From NCBI GenBank assembly GCA_965221985.1, contig OZ244928.1:2542001-2606000 (forward strand): 64,000 nt of DNA, written 5' to 3'. This stretch comes from J054 sp965221985. GTDB taxonomy: Bacteria; Pseudomonadota; Gammaproteobacteria; Steroidobacterales; GCA-2729495. The notes under the pieces are model-generated. The model saw only the letters and a list, made by a program, of their open reading frames with translations. It searched no databases and had not been told where the DNA came from. This document shows positions 44,659 through 53,171 of this stretch, piece by piece. The translations under genes were made by a program, and so were the position numbers. The stretch's first letter is position 1. Each line of letters starts with the position of its first letter.

Positions 44659-45306
44659 TCAACCGTGCTGGCCAGGCATCACAAAGCGTCGGCCGCTGGC
44701 CTGACCCAGGGCGAATTCCACCAAGGGTACCCGCGCATGACCACAGTACATCTGCTCGCCAACGAACATGGTTCCCGGCGCGTAGCCGCCGCGGGCAATT
44801 AGCTCTTGCCCGTTTTTCCGAATGATCTCATCAAGACTGCTGTCGGCGAGCGTCGTGCTGAACTTGCTCTTGTCTAGCGCAACACTGGCTGCAATGCGCG
44901 ACAGCTGTCCGGTGTCGTTGATATCTTTTCCCTCGCCATGGCGGGCCGCGAACACCGCCAAACTATAGCGGTCAGCCTGCCCTGTCCTGATCGCCAATAA
45001 AGCGCCGCGCAAGGCCAGGGGACAAGCGGGAACTTCGTTCTCGGGGAAGCTAATCTCGAGATTGCAATAGTCGGCCCAGGCGGCCAAGTCGGTCCGTTGA
45101 TAAGCTTGCCAGCGTGGGCGCGGATCAATAGCGGGCTTTGCCGACTCACCCAGGGCCGCGTCAATCTGCGCACCGTCGACGGGCTTCCAGATAATCTCCG
45201 CCCCCGTGCGCATGGCAGCCTCGCGCAGACGCGCTAGGGCTAGATAGCTCCAAGGGCAAGCGTAGTCAAAGTAAAAGTCCACCGGATTGCTGACTTCCCT
45301 GTTCAA
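44659..45306 (-). CDS. DsbA-family 2-hydroxychromene-2-carboxylate isomerase-like protein
   Basis: A 215-residue thioredoxin-fold (kappa-class GST-like) protein: FYFDYACPWSYLALARL at the N-terminus, then RRQAYQRTDLA-like and a C-terminal RGGYAPGTMFVGEQMYCGHARV. HCCA isomerases in naphthalene degradation use glutathione; FrnE-type homologues can be disulfide isomerases. The CPWS motif is the FrnE/HCCA form, with Ser where DsbA has Cys. TTG 45306 is the start, with GGGAG 5 nt upstream and a 4-bp overlap with the ligase stop. Confidence 0.82.
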   Translation of the reverse strand: MNREVSNPVDFYFDYACPWSYLALARLREAAMRTGAEIIWKPVDGAQIDAALGESAKPAIDPRPRWQAYQRTDLAAWADYCNLEISFPENEVPACPLALRGALLAIRTGQADRYSLAVFAARHGEGKDINDTGQLSRIAASVALDKSKFSTTLADSSLDEIIRKNGQELIARGGYAPGTMFVGEQMYCGHARVPLVEFALGQASGRRFVMPGQHG

Positions 45307-46838
45307 GACTGCTCCCGCGCCCGTAAATCCGTCTTGAGAACTTTGCCGCTGGCGTTGCGCGGAATGACGTCGAGTGTCTCGACGCTGCGCGGTATTTTCA
45401 TGCGCGAAATATGTTCAGCGCAGAAGTCAGCGATAATGTCCGCGTCGATGGACTGACCGCCGCCCGTGACAATGAAGGCCTTTAAGCTTTCACCCCATTT
45501 TTCGTGAGGTACGCCAATGACGGCAACATCACGAATGTCCGGATGGGTTAGCAAGACTTCCTCTACTTCGCGGGGATAAATATTCACACCGCCGGAAATC
45601 ACCATATCTTTCTTCCGATCCACGATGTAAACATAGCCTTCCTCATCGCGTTTCGCCAAGTCACCCACGGTTACCCAGGCATCGTGAAAAGCTTCCGCGG
45701 TGGCAGCGGGCTTTTGCCAGTAGCCATTAAACAAGTAAGGGCTGGTGGAAAATAGTTCGCCGACTTCGTCCGGTTCGCAAAGGCCGCCGTCATCGTGCCG
45801 AATTTCCACTTGCGTGCAGGCAATGGGCTGGCCGACGCAGGCCTTTTTGCGCAGCTGATCCGCCGGCCTAAGGTTGGTGACAATACCCGCTTCGGTGGAC
45901 CCATAAGTTTCATGCAGCTTGCCTTCGCCAAAATAGTCTACCAGCCGTTCTTTGACTGCTTGGGGTAGAGGTGCCGCATTGGAAATTACGCTGGTGAGAT
46001 GCTCCGGCCGTTGTGCGTCTAGCGTAGCTTTCGGCAATCCCAACAGAGCATGAAAATGGGTCGGCACGCCAAAAAAACCGGTCATTTGGCCGTCGCGTAG
46101 GCGCCGTAGAACGAGTTCCGGATCGAAGCTATCCATGATTTCGGCATGCCCACCGCAGAATACTGGCGCCAAGGCGAAGATCATGCCCGCGCCATGGCAC
46201 ATGGGCGCAATGGCCAGAAATCTATCCTCCGGCGAGTAGCAGCCATACTCGATGGCCATGGCGAACATCGACAGCGCGCGCGAACGATTCGGTACAAGCA
46301 CGCCCTTGGGCTTCCCCGTGGTTCCCGAGGTGTATGGAATGGTGAATTCACTCCACTCCGGTACCGTGGGTGGAGCGCCGGCTTTGGCCTTGCTCAACCA
46401 CGTATCGAACTCCTCGCCTAGATCAAAGCTGCGCTCCACGCCCGGCAAATCCAAATCACCCGCCATTTCGTGGTTGTCTTTGTCCGTGAATAGAACTCGG
46501 GCTTGTGCATCCTCGCAAATGGCCGCGATTTCCGCGGGGGCCAGTTTGGGATTGATGGTCGCAAGAGCGATACCCGCCTGGGCGGCGCCCAGCACCACTT
46601 CCATATAGGCGATGGAATTCTTGGCCACGATGGCACCATGGTCACCCGGCTGCAAACCCAGGTCGCCGACCAGGGCTGCCGTAACACGGTCGATACGGTC
46701 AATCAGTTCGCCGTAATGGCGTTCTGCTTTTCCATGCCGGTAAGCAAGGCGCGCGGGATTCCTGCTCGCCGCGCTACGAATGCCGTCTGCGAGACGGAGG
46801 TGGCGAAACGCTAGCGGTAAGGCATCAAGGCTGGACAT
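45303..46838 (-). CDS. AMP-forming acyl-CoA synthetase / ligase
   Basis: A 511-residue ANL adenylating enzyme. It shows the P-loop TIPYTSGTTGKPKGVLVPN, the A5-type YGSTEAGIVTN, DLAKRDEEGYVYIVDRKKDMVISGGVNIYP, and the C-terminal catalytic Lys in PRNASGKVLKTDLR. It activates a carboxylic acid (medium/long-chain or aromatic) to its CoA thioester. It starts 9 bp after the amidohydrolase and overlaps the isomerase gene, so is inside a six-gene operon. Acid substrate not predictable. Confidence 0.93.
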   Translation of the reverse strand: MSSLDALPLAFRHLRLADGIRSAASRNPARLAYRHGKAERHYGELIDRIDRVTAALVGDLGLQPGDHGAIVAKNSIAYMEVVLGAAQAGIALATINPKLAPAEIAAICEDAQARVLFTDKDNHEMAGDLDLPGVERSFDLGEEFDTWLSKAKAGAPPTVPEWSEFTIPYTSGTTGKPKGVLVPNRSRALSMFAMAIEYGCYSPEDRFLAIAPMCHGAGMIFALAPVFCGGHAEIMDSFDPELVLRRLRDGQMTGFFGVPTHFHALLGLPKATLDAQRPEHLTSVISNAAPLPQAVKERLVDYFGEGKLHETYGSTEAGIVTNLRPADQLRKKACVGQPIACTQVEIRHDDGGLCEPDEVGELFSTSPYLFNGYWQKPAATAEAFHDAWVTVGDLAKRDEEGYVYIVDRKKDMVISGGVNIYPREVEEVLLTHPDIRDVAVIGVPHEKWGESLKAFIVTGGGQSIDADIIADFCAEHISRMKIPRSVETLDVIPRNASGKVLKTDLRAREQS

Positions 46839-46847
46839 GGGTCGCGG

Positions 46848-47705
46848 CTAGCCAGGTAAATTGAAGACGCGCAGCGCGTTCTCGCGCATGAGCATGCGTT
46901 TGGCCTCAGGCCGAAACCCCAGCTCTTCAACTTCCAGGACAGCGCGTTCGGGATCAATCACAGGCCAATCGGTGCCGAACATTACCTTCTCACGCCCGTA
47001 GCTGTTGGCGTAGTGATTGAATGATTCCGGCCAATATTTCGGTGCGTAGGCATCCCCGGCGGTATAAACGTTTTCGTGTTTCCAACACATTGAAATCATC
47101 TCTTCGGTCCAAGGAATACCGATATGGATGCCGATCAAGCGCAGCTCGGGAAAGTCTATCGCCACCTGGTCTAGGCAAATGGGCCGACCCACGCTGGGCA
47201 AGCGCCGCTGCCGCGAATAAACCAAGTTATGCCCCACCTGCATCATGATCGGGATATCGAGCTCGCAACACTTTGCATAATAGGGGTAGTACTTGGCGTG
47301 ATCGGGCGGCAGCTCGCACCAATGCGGATACAAGTGCGCGCCCACGAAGCCGTACTCGGTGACCGCCTGCTCCAAATCTCGCAAGCCCTGCATGCCGCGA
47401 AACGGATCCACGCCGGCTAAGCCTGAAAAGCGCTCCGGGTATTGTTTGCAAACCTGGTGAACCCGGCTATAGGGAAGCTCGAAGCCGCCGGCTTTGTTGA
47501 TGTCGCCGGCGCGCACCGCGATGAGCAAGGATCGCTCGATGCCTGCCCGGTCCATACGGCCCAGGTAGTCTTCAATGGTGACGCCGCCGCGCATGGCCGG
47601 CGGCATGCGAACCTGCTCCTTGAAGTCATCGTCCAGCCCCGTTTCGCCATTGGCCACGGTTTCTGGTGTGTATAAATTACAAACAATATCAATGGTGCCA
47701 GACAT
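46848..47705 (-). CDS. Amidohydrolase-2 (ACMSD-like) family protein, without the N-terminal HxH motif
   Basis: A 285-residue TIM-barrel protein of the ACMSD / 4-oxalomesaconate hydratase-like group of decarboxylases and hydrolases. Conserved parts seen are GVTIEDYLGRMDRAGIERSLL, GLAGVDPF, GAHLYPHW, IMMQVGHN, LIGIHIGIPW and the Asp in FGTDWPVID. The first metal motif, normally H-x-H after an Asp, is V8-C9-N10 (TIDIVCNL), so two His ligands are absent. A weaker metal site or none is implied. Start has GAGGTTCC upstream. Confidence 0.8.
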   Translation of the reverse strand: MSGTIDIVCNLYTPETVANGETGLDDDFKEQVRMPPAMRGGVTIEDYLGRMDRAGIERSLLIAVRAGDINKAGGFELPYSRVHQVCKQYPERFSGLAGVDPFRGMQGLRDLEQAVTEYGFVGAHLYPHWCELPPDHAKYYPYYAKCCELDIPIMMQVGHNLVYSRQRRLPSVGRPICLDQVAIDFPELRLIGIHIGIPWTEEMISMCWKHENVYTAGDAYAPKYWPESFNHYANSYGREKVMFGTDWPVIDPERAVLEVEELGFRPEAKRMLMRENALRVFNLPG

Positions 47706-47752
47706 GGAACCTCAAGTACTTTCTTAAGTCGCTGGCAGGGCTAGAGCCGCGC

Positions 47753-48658
47753 CTACTGGCCGTCCAAATCCCACTCTCCGGCCGAGCGGGAGCGCACGGG
47801 TATACCGGCAATCACCGGGGCTTGGGTCTTGGGATCGTAATTGACCGCATTTCCCTCAATGATGACGCGCTCGTTGGTAGTGATCCAGTTAACCAGTGAA
47901 CCGTCTAGCCGGAAGAATCCACTCCAGCCCTTCTCTTCGCCGGCTACAAAATGGCCGTGCTTCACCTTGGCCGGCCGGAAAAAATAAGTGCCGGAATCTA
48001 GCGAGCCAAAGTTGTAGTCCAAACTACCGTCCAGGCTATAAGCCTCCTCGAAAACCGGGTGATGCACCATACGATTGTCGGACCAGCCGGGCGGCGCCCA
48101 GGCCAACATGGTCACGAAGCCGCTGTTGTTGTTCTCTGGTGATGCCGGATCCAAGTACAACAGCTTGAGTTTCAGAAAGCGTTGCGTGTCGCCTTCGTAC
48201 ACATTGGGCATCCAATCCATGCGCGAGGTATCGAGAACAGTGAGTTCCCCCGGCTCGCTTGATGCGGTGTTACCACCACGGGACACAAACTTGTCACGAT
48301 CACTGCTGGACTGGGTGAAGCCCCAATCCCCGTATTCGCGAAACAATAGAATTTCCGACCCCTCAGCCACTGAAATGGCGGGCACATGCAAGCCGGCCGG
48401 CGCGCGCACATAGGCGCCCTTGCTGAGCGTCTGCTCACCCAACTTGATGCTGCCCTTCATCACGTACCATTCCACGTCGGCGTGGTGATAACCAGCTGGC
48501 CGATGCCAGGCGCTATCAAAAATCAATCGTGTGGAGGCTGAACCATCTTCCTCATCGTAGGAAAGATTGCGTTGCCGGACTTTGCCGTCGCCACCGAAAA
48601 GCTCCGCCGGATGCCAGCAGAGATCTGCTTCCTGAATCAGTTCAACGTGGGGTCGCAC
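47753..48658 (-). CDS. Bicupin (DUF4437-like) domain protein, first gene of the operon
   Basis: A 301-residue protein of two beta-barrel cupin domains. The first has AWHRPAGYHHADVEWYVMKGSIKLGEQTLSKGAYVRAPAG (HxH...E pattern for a metal). The second has HHPVFEEAYSLDGSLDYN with YFFRPAKVKHGHF. Bicupins include oxygenases and anti-sigma ChrR-like sensors; the catalytic role is not known. GTG 48658 is the start, with a perfect AAGGAGG 6 nt upstream. It opens the minus-strand run down to 41175 (gaps 47, 9, -4, 22 and 3 bp). Confidence 0.78.
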   Translation of the reverse strand: MRPHVELIQEADLCWHPAELFGGDGKVRQRNLSYDEEDGSASTRLIFDSAWHRPAGYHHADVEWYVMKGSIKLGEQTLSKGAYVRAPAGLHVPAISVAEGSEILLFREYGDWGFTQSSSDRDKFVSRGGNTASSEPGELTVLDTSRMDWMPNVYEGDTQRFLKLKLLYLDPASPENNNSGFVTMLAWAPPGWSDNRMVHHPVFEEAYSLDGSLDYNFGSLDSGTYFFRPAKVKHGHFVAGEEKGWSGFFRLDGSLVNWITTNERVIIEGNAVNYDPKTQAPVIAGIPVRSRSAGEWDLDGQ

Positions 48659-48683
48659 CTAAGCCTCCTTGACGCACAGTGTC

Positions 48684-48704
48684 GGCCCCCCAGCGGGGCC
48701 TTTT
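48684..48704 (+). terminator. Terminator-like hairpin in divergent promoter region
   Basis: GGCCCC (48684-48689) pairs with GGGGCC (48695-48700) over a 5-nt loop and is followed by TTTT on the plus strand. No plus-strand gene ends just upstream; it lies in the region shared by the divergent cupin operon and the membrane gene at 48874. It may act as a leader attenuator, or a chance structure. Confidence 0.4.
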
Positions 48705-48873
48705 GCTAGATTGACTATCGGGATTTTTGGCCGACGATGCAACAGGCTCACGGCGTATTCCCACTCCATGGACGATGTCGTGCCTCGCTCTTGCGGCTGC
48801 CGTAAAAGTCACTTGTAGTAAGCTTAGCAGTAGCCAGTTCCACAGCAGGCTTTTTAGCGGGAGTAGCGCAAGC

Positions 48874-49545
48874 ATGACGGCCTTTGAAACCTGGAAATAT
48901 CTGCATGTGCTGATGTTCGTTTTCTGGATTGGCACGGATTTGGGTGTTTTTCTTTCGGCCAAACGCGCCTCCGACCCGAGTTTGAGTTTCGCAAGCCGCA
49001 TCATGCTGTTGCACTGGGCTCTGCGCATTGAATTGCTGCCCAGGCTCATGTGGAAGGCTGCCCTGCCCTTGGGCGTGATGCTGTCCGTGGACATGGGCCT
49101 GTTGGATCTCGGGCCAATGGGTATTGCCATTGTCTGGCTAGCTACCATTGCTTGGGCCACCCTCAGCGTGACGGGCGCCTATCACTACGACAAGCCCTTG
49201 GGCCATAAATTGGGAAAGATAAATAACCTCGTCACCGGCATTGTCGGCGCCGGCCTGATCGCTCTTGCGGTGTCGTCTTCTCTCGGCAATGGTCCCTTCG
49301 ATGCAGAAGCTACCTGGCTGCTGTGGAAAGTCGCGCTTTATGGATTGATCAATCTGATGGTCATCGTGATGATCTTGGTTTTTGACCCCATGGGCTTGGC
49401 CTTCGCTCGCATGGCGACGGAAGGCTCGACACCGGAATTGGAAGATACCATCGCGGCCGTGATGAGCCGGTCAACCATCATCATCTGGGCGACCTACGGA
49501 ACCATAGCGCTGGTGGCTTTTGTCGCGACTACCAAAGTCATTTAG
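48874..49545 (+). CDS. Polytopic membrane protein (CopD/DUF2269-like)
   Basis: About 223 residues and five to six membrane helices. The first is KYLHVLMFVFWIGTDLGVFL, with His and WIG typical of CopD-like or DUF2269 proteins. GHKLGKINNLVTGIVGAG and TWLLWKVALYGLINLMVIVMILVFD follow. The frame is open from 48727, but ATG 48874 follows GGGAG and starts just before the first helix. Its first helix resembles that of the product at 49637-50407. Likely partners redox traffic of the neighbouring genes; unproven. Confidence 0.65.
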   Translation: MTAFETWKYLHVLMFVFWIGTDLGVFLSAKRASDPSLSFASRIMLLHWALRIELLPRLMWKAALPLGVMLSVDMGLLDLGPMGIAIVWLATIAWATLSVTGAYHYDKPLGHKLGKINNLVTGIVGAGLIALAVSSSLGNGPFDAEATWLLWKVALYGLINLMVIVMILVFDPMGLAFARMATEGSTPELEDTIAAVMSRSTIIIWATYGTIALVAFVATTKVI

Positions 49546-49636
49546 CGCCGCTGACCTTGCTAGCGAGATCGCCAGCATCAACTCTAAATTTCGAGTTTAG
49601 CTGTCAGGGCTATAGTTCTGTTCGGGCGTACCGTTC

Positions 49637-50407
49637 TTAGATAACCGGTGAGCCCGGTTGGACAACGCCTAGCCAGGCTTCCAATAGCAAGCAGATCCAT
49701 AGGCCAATCACGAAGGGCTTGGTGCGTGCCAAACTACGCGCCATGAGTTGATTGACCTCCGCGGAGTCCCCTTCCTGGGCCAAGCGGCCGATACCTGCCA
49801 TCAGTGGTTTCACTTGCACACGCATCAGCAAACCGAAGAGGATTATGGCGGCGAAAAGCACAAGCTTCCCCGCAACCCACGGTGCGGATTCTAGACGCCC
49901 AGTGGATACCGAATAGCCAACCGACAGCAATACGCCGACAAACAAGGCCCAGCGGAACCACCAATCAAGCCGGTTGAGGGTTTCTCCCGCCGCGGTCCCC
50001 TGACGCGAATAAACTAGCAGCACGAAAACGAGCCATACCGGACCCAATAGCAGGATACCGAACCATTGCCAGGCCGGATGAGGGATGCCCACGAACTCCG
50101 TCAGAATGCCACCTACGGTGAGCATCAGGCTCATGCAAATTCTTGGCACCAAATCAATTTTGCCCATGGTTTGTGCGGCCACGAGTCGCTGTTCGACGCT
50201 TAGCTGTGGGTCTGTTACGCGGCCGCCGAGATAGTAAACGCCGATATCCGGGCCCAGCCAGTACACAAACAGGAGCTGATGGGCGAACAAGACCAGTTCG
50301 TGCAAAGTGATGCCGTCATCGGCACCGCTCACGCCGCTGGCCGCGAGCACCAAACCCATCGGCATGGCGATTATCAAGAACAATAGTCCGGCCGAGCTTC
50401 GTGTCAT
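49637..50407 (-). CDS. Polytopic membrane protein (CopD/DUF2269-like), paralogue of the gene at 48874
   Basis: About 256 residues with six or seven hydrophobic helices. FAHQLLFVYWLGPDIGVYYLG mirrors the HxLMFVFWIGTDLGVFL motif of the gene at 48874, followed by SVEQRLVAAQTMGKIDLVPRICMSLML. These are close to the family that includes putative copper- or heme-linked membrane proteins. ATG 50407 is taken over a TTG at 50413. It follows ccoS after ~104 bp on the same strand, so may be read with the oxidase genes or alone. Confidence 0.65.
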   Translation of the reverse strand: MTRSSAGLLFLIIAMPMGLVLAASGVSGADDGITLHELVLFAHQLLFVYWLGPDIGVYYLGGRVTDPQLSVEQRLVAAQTMGKIDLVPRICMSLMLTVGGILTEFVGIPHPAWQWFGILLLGPVWLVFVLLVYSRQGTAAGETLNRLDWWFRWALFVGVLLSVGYSVSTGRLESAPWVAGKLVLFAAIILFGLLMRVQVKPLMAGIGRLAQEGDSAEVNQLMARSLARTKPFVIGLWICLLLEAWLGVVQPGSPVI

Positions 50408-50511
50408 TGCCAAGTCCCCCTCTTCAACTGTGCGGTATTTTTCCCTGCTCCGCGCCGGAATTACAAATGAGCGGCCAGAGGCGACCGAGGACCGGCCCTA
50501 GGCGGCATGCT

Positions 50512-50673
50512 CTAGGGCCCGGGCGGGGGTTTTCGATCGTCATCCATCAGGATGCGCCACGCCGGAGTTTCCAAATCATCGAATTGCCCCGAACGCACGG
50601 CCCAAAAAAAAGCGGCGACCGCGGCGACCAGCAGCACCAGTCCTAGCGGAATCAAGTAGAAAATGATGTTCAC
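50512..50673 (-). CDS. ccoS: Cbb3-type cytochrome oxidase assembly protein CcoS
   Basis: A 53-residue membrane protein that I translated from the minus strand: N-terminal helix NIIFYLIPLGLVLLVAAVAA, then the invariant FFWAVRSGQFDDLETPAWRIL of CcoS, which is needed to insert heme b and Cu into CcoN. Start is GTG 50673, 20 bp after the ccoI stop, with CCGGAA upstream. Length and sequence match the family well, and it falls in its usual place after ccoI. Confidence 0.94.
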   Translation of the reverse strand: MNIIFYLIPLGLVLLVAAVAAFFWAVRSGQFDDLETPAWRILMDDDRKPPPGP

Positions 50674-50693
50674 TTCCGGCTCAGCTTACCCGT

Positions 50694-53171
50694 TTAAGCG
50701 ACGGACAAGCTAGCCGCGTCGGGTTCATTGCTCCCGGACAAGGTCTTGGACCGTTGCTTGGGCTTACCGCCACGCCCCAGACGCATGGCATTCAGGGTCA
50801 CTAGCAGAGAGCTAATTGACATACCCAGCGCCGCCATCCAAGGCGCCAGCAGGCCCGCGGCGGCTAGTGGCAAGGCGGCGACATTGTAAAGCACGGCCCA
50901 AGCTAGATTTTGCTTCACGATACCCATGGTCCGCTGGCTTAGCTGAATGGCGTCGGCCAGCGGCCAGAGGCTAGTGCCCAGTAACACACAATCAGCACTG
51001 TGCTGAGCCAGGTCCGTACCGCCACCCATGGCGATGGACACGTCCGCACCGGCCAACACAGGCGAATCATTGATACCATCACCGACCATCGCAACGCGTT
51101 TTTCATTCGCTTGCAAATCACGCACCCAGTTCAACTTATCCGTTGAGAGTTGCTCGGCTTTCCAGCTGTGGATCTGCAGTTGCTCGGCCAGCCGGCTCAC
51201 AGGGCCGGGCTTGTCGCCACTGGCGATATGCAGGCTTAGGCCCTGACTGCGGAGTTCATCGGTGGTCAATTCGGCTTCGGCGCGTGGAGCTTCAGCGAGA
51301 TCGAAACGGGCTGACAGTCCCGCGCTGCTGCCAAGATAAACCACCCGTGTGTCCGCGGTGGCCACAGTCTCCCGCGGTTTTTCACCCGCGGCTAGTTCTT
51401 CGACAAAGGCACGGGTACCAATGCGCCATTGCACACCGTCGATGAATCCTGCCAGCCCCGCGCCCGGCATCGCGCGCACTTCGCTGGCCATGTCCGCGCC
51501 GATTCCCCTGGGAAACGCTTTCGCCAGTGGGTGTTCGGAGTGCGCCTCAAGCGCAGCCGCGATCCGAAGGTTTCGTTCTTCAGACAAACCGCCAAGATTA
51601 ACAACTTGCGCGATGGTAATTTCATCTCGCGTTAGCGTGCCGGTCTTGTCGAAGACCACATCGGTTAATTGACTTAAGCGCTGTAGGGCGCCGGCGTGGC
51701 GCAACATGAAACCTCGCTTTGCCAGCGCACTGGTGGCCACGGCAAACGCGGCCGGTGTGGCTAAGGCCAGCGCGCAAGGACAGGTCACCACCAAAACAGC
51801 CAGTACAACTTCGAAGGCCCGCGCCGAATCCAGGTTCCACCAGACGAGGCCAGTTAGCAGCGCGGCGCATAAAACGCCGCCGACAAAGTAGCTGGCGAAG
51901 CGATCGGCGGTGGTCACAATCTTGGGTTTGTCGGCCTGAGCTTGCACGACGAGGTCGGTTATTTGTGCAAGCAGTGTGCCGGTTCCGAGTTTTGAAACTT
52001 CAAATTGCAGTGCCTGGCCAAGATTCACGCTGCCCGCCACTACCGGGTCACCACATTGTTTGGTAACGGGCGTTGATTCACCGGTTAGCAGTGACTCGTT
52101 CACCTCAGCTTGATCAGATATCAAGCTGCCATCAGCGGGCAAGGCAGAGCCCGGCGCGACCAGCAGCTGATCGCCGATTTCTAGTTCCATCACGCCCACT
52201 TCCTCGGTGCGGCCCTGCAGGCAACGGGTCGCGACTTTCGGCAGATGGCTGGCCATGGCCCCGGTTAGGCTAAGGGCTTGGTGCCGGCCCGCCATTTCGA
52301 GGAAGCGCGCGGCGGACAAGAAAAAAACAAACATGGTTGCGGAATCGAAATAGACTTCGCCCTGTCCACTGAAGCTGTTCCAAACGCTGGCCGACCAGGC
52401 TGCCCCAATGGCCAGGGCAATGGGCACGTCCATGCCCAGTTGCCCGTTGCGCAAGCGATTCCAGGCCCCTTGAAAAAACGGTGCGCCGGAGTAAAAGACC
52501 ACCGGGGTGGCGACGATCAGGCTGATCAGGCGCAAGAATTCTTGAATCTGCGAATCCCGCCAGGCACCGGCATACAGCGCCACGGCAAAACTCATGACTT
52601 GCATCATGCCCAGCCCCGCGATCACCAAGCGCCTTAATGCCTTGCGCCGCTCATCTTTCGCCGCGAGGTCTACGGTATCTTGCGTGAACGGCAGCGGGGT
52701 ATATCCCAGCGTGGCAAGTTGCGCGAGTAGGTCGCTCAATGCCACCACGTCGGGATCCCAATGCAGTGAAGCGCGGGACGTCAGCGGGTCCACATGAATG
52801 CTATTTAGGCCTGGCGTGGGACCGAGGGCATTCTCGATGAGCCAGCTACAGGCCGCGCAGCGCACACCTTGCAACAGAAGCTGGCCGCGTCGGCTGCCGT
52901 CGGCTTGCACAGTGACAAACTCCTTTTGCAGCGCTTCGCGGTCATAACTTCGCCAGCGATCCGGCTGGGTATCCTGATTCTTCACGCCGTGCGTAGGTCC
53001 CGTGCGGAAGCGATAAAACTCCGTCAGGCCGCGTTCGGCAATTTTTGTCACCACTCGCGCGCAGTCATCGCCGCAGACTATTTGCGGCACACCATCGACT
53101 GCCAACTGACGCCGCTGGTCGGAATCCGGTAGTTCGAGTCCACAGTGGTAGCAGACAGCGGGCACGCTCAT
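50694..53171 (-). CDS. ccoI: Copper-translocating P1B-type ATPase for cbb3 oxidase (CcoI/FixI)
   Basis: Exports or delivers Cu+ for maturation of the cbb3 oxidase in the inner membrane. The 825-residue protein has an N-terminal Cys-rich zinc-like segment (CYHCGLELP), an HMA domain with GVRCAAC, and about eight membrane helices. The family motifs are all present: the TGE phosphatase loop in LLTGEST, TCPCALALATPAA, DKTGTLTRDE and MVGDGINDSPVLA. It overlaps ccoH by 4 bp and precedes ccoS. Confidence 0.95.
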   Translation of the reverse strand: MSVPAVCYHCGLELPDSDQRRQLAVDGVPQIVCGDDCARVVTKIAERGLTEFYRFRTGPTHGVKNQDTQPDRWRSYDREALQKEFVTVQADGSRRGQLLLQGVRCAACSWLIENALGPTPGLNSIHVDPLTSRASLHWDPDVVALSDLLAQLATLGYTPLPFTQDTVDLAAKDERRKALRRLVIAGLGMMQVMSFAVALYAGAWRDSQIQEFLRLISLIVATPVVFYSGAPFFQGAWNRLRNGQLGMDVPIALAIGAAWSASVWNSFSGQGEVYFDSATMFVFFLSAARFLEMAGRHQALSLTGAMASHLPKVATRCLQGRTEEVGVMELEIGDQLLVAPGSALPADGSLISDQAEVNESLLTGESTPVTKQCGDPVVAGSVNLGQALQFEVSKLGTGTLLAQITDLVVQAQADKPKIVTTADRFASYFVGGVLCAALLTGLVWWNLDSARAFEVVLAVLVVTCPCALALATPAAFAVATSALAKRGFMLRHAGALQRLSQLTDVVFDKTGTLTRDEITIAQVVNLGGLSEERNLRIAAALEAHSEHPLAKAFPRGIGADMASEVRAMPGAGLAGFIDGVQWRIGTRAFVEELAAGEKPRETVATADTRVVYLGSSAGLSARFDLAEAPRAEAELTTDELRSQGLSLHIASGDKPGPVSRLAEQLQIHSWKAEQLSTDKLNWVRDLQANEKRVAMVGDGINDSPVLAGADVSIAMGGGTDLAQHSADCVLLGTSLWPLADAIQLSQRTMGIVKQNLAWAVLYNVAALPLAAAGLLAPWMAALGMSISSLLVTLNAMRLGRGGKPKQRSKTLSGSNEPDAASLSVA

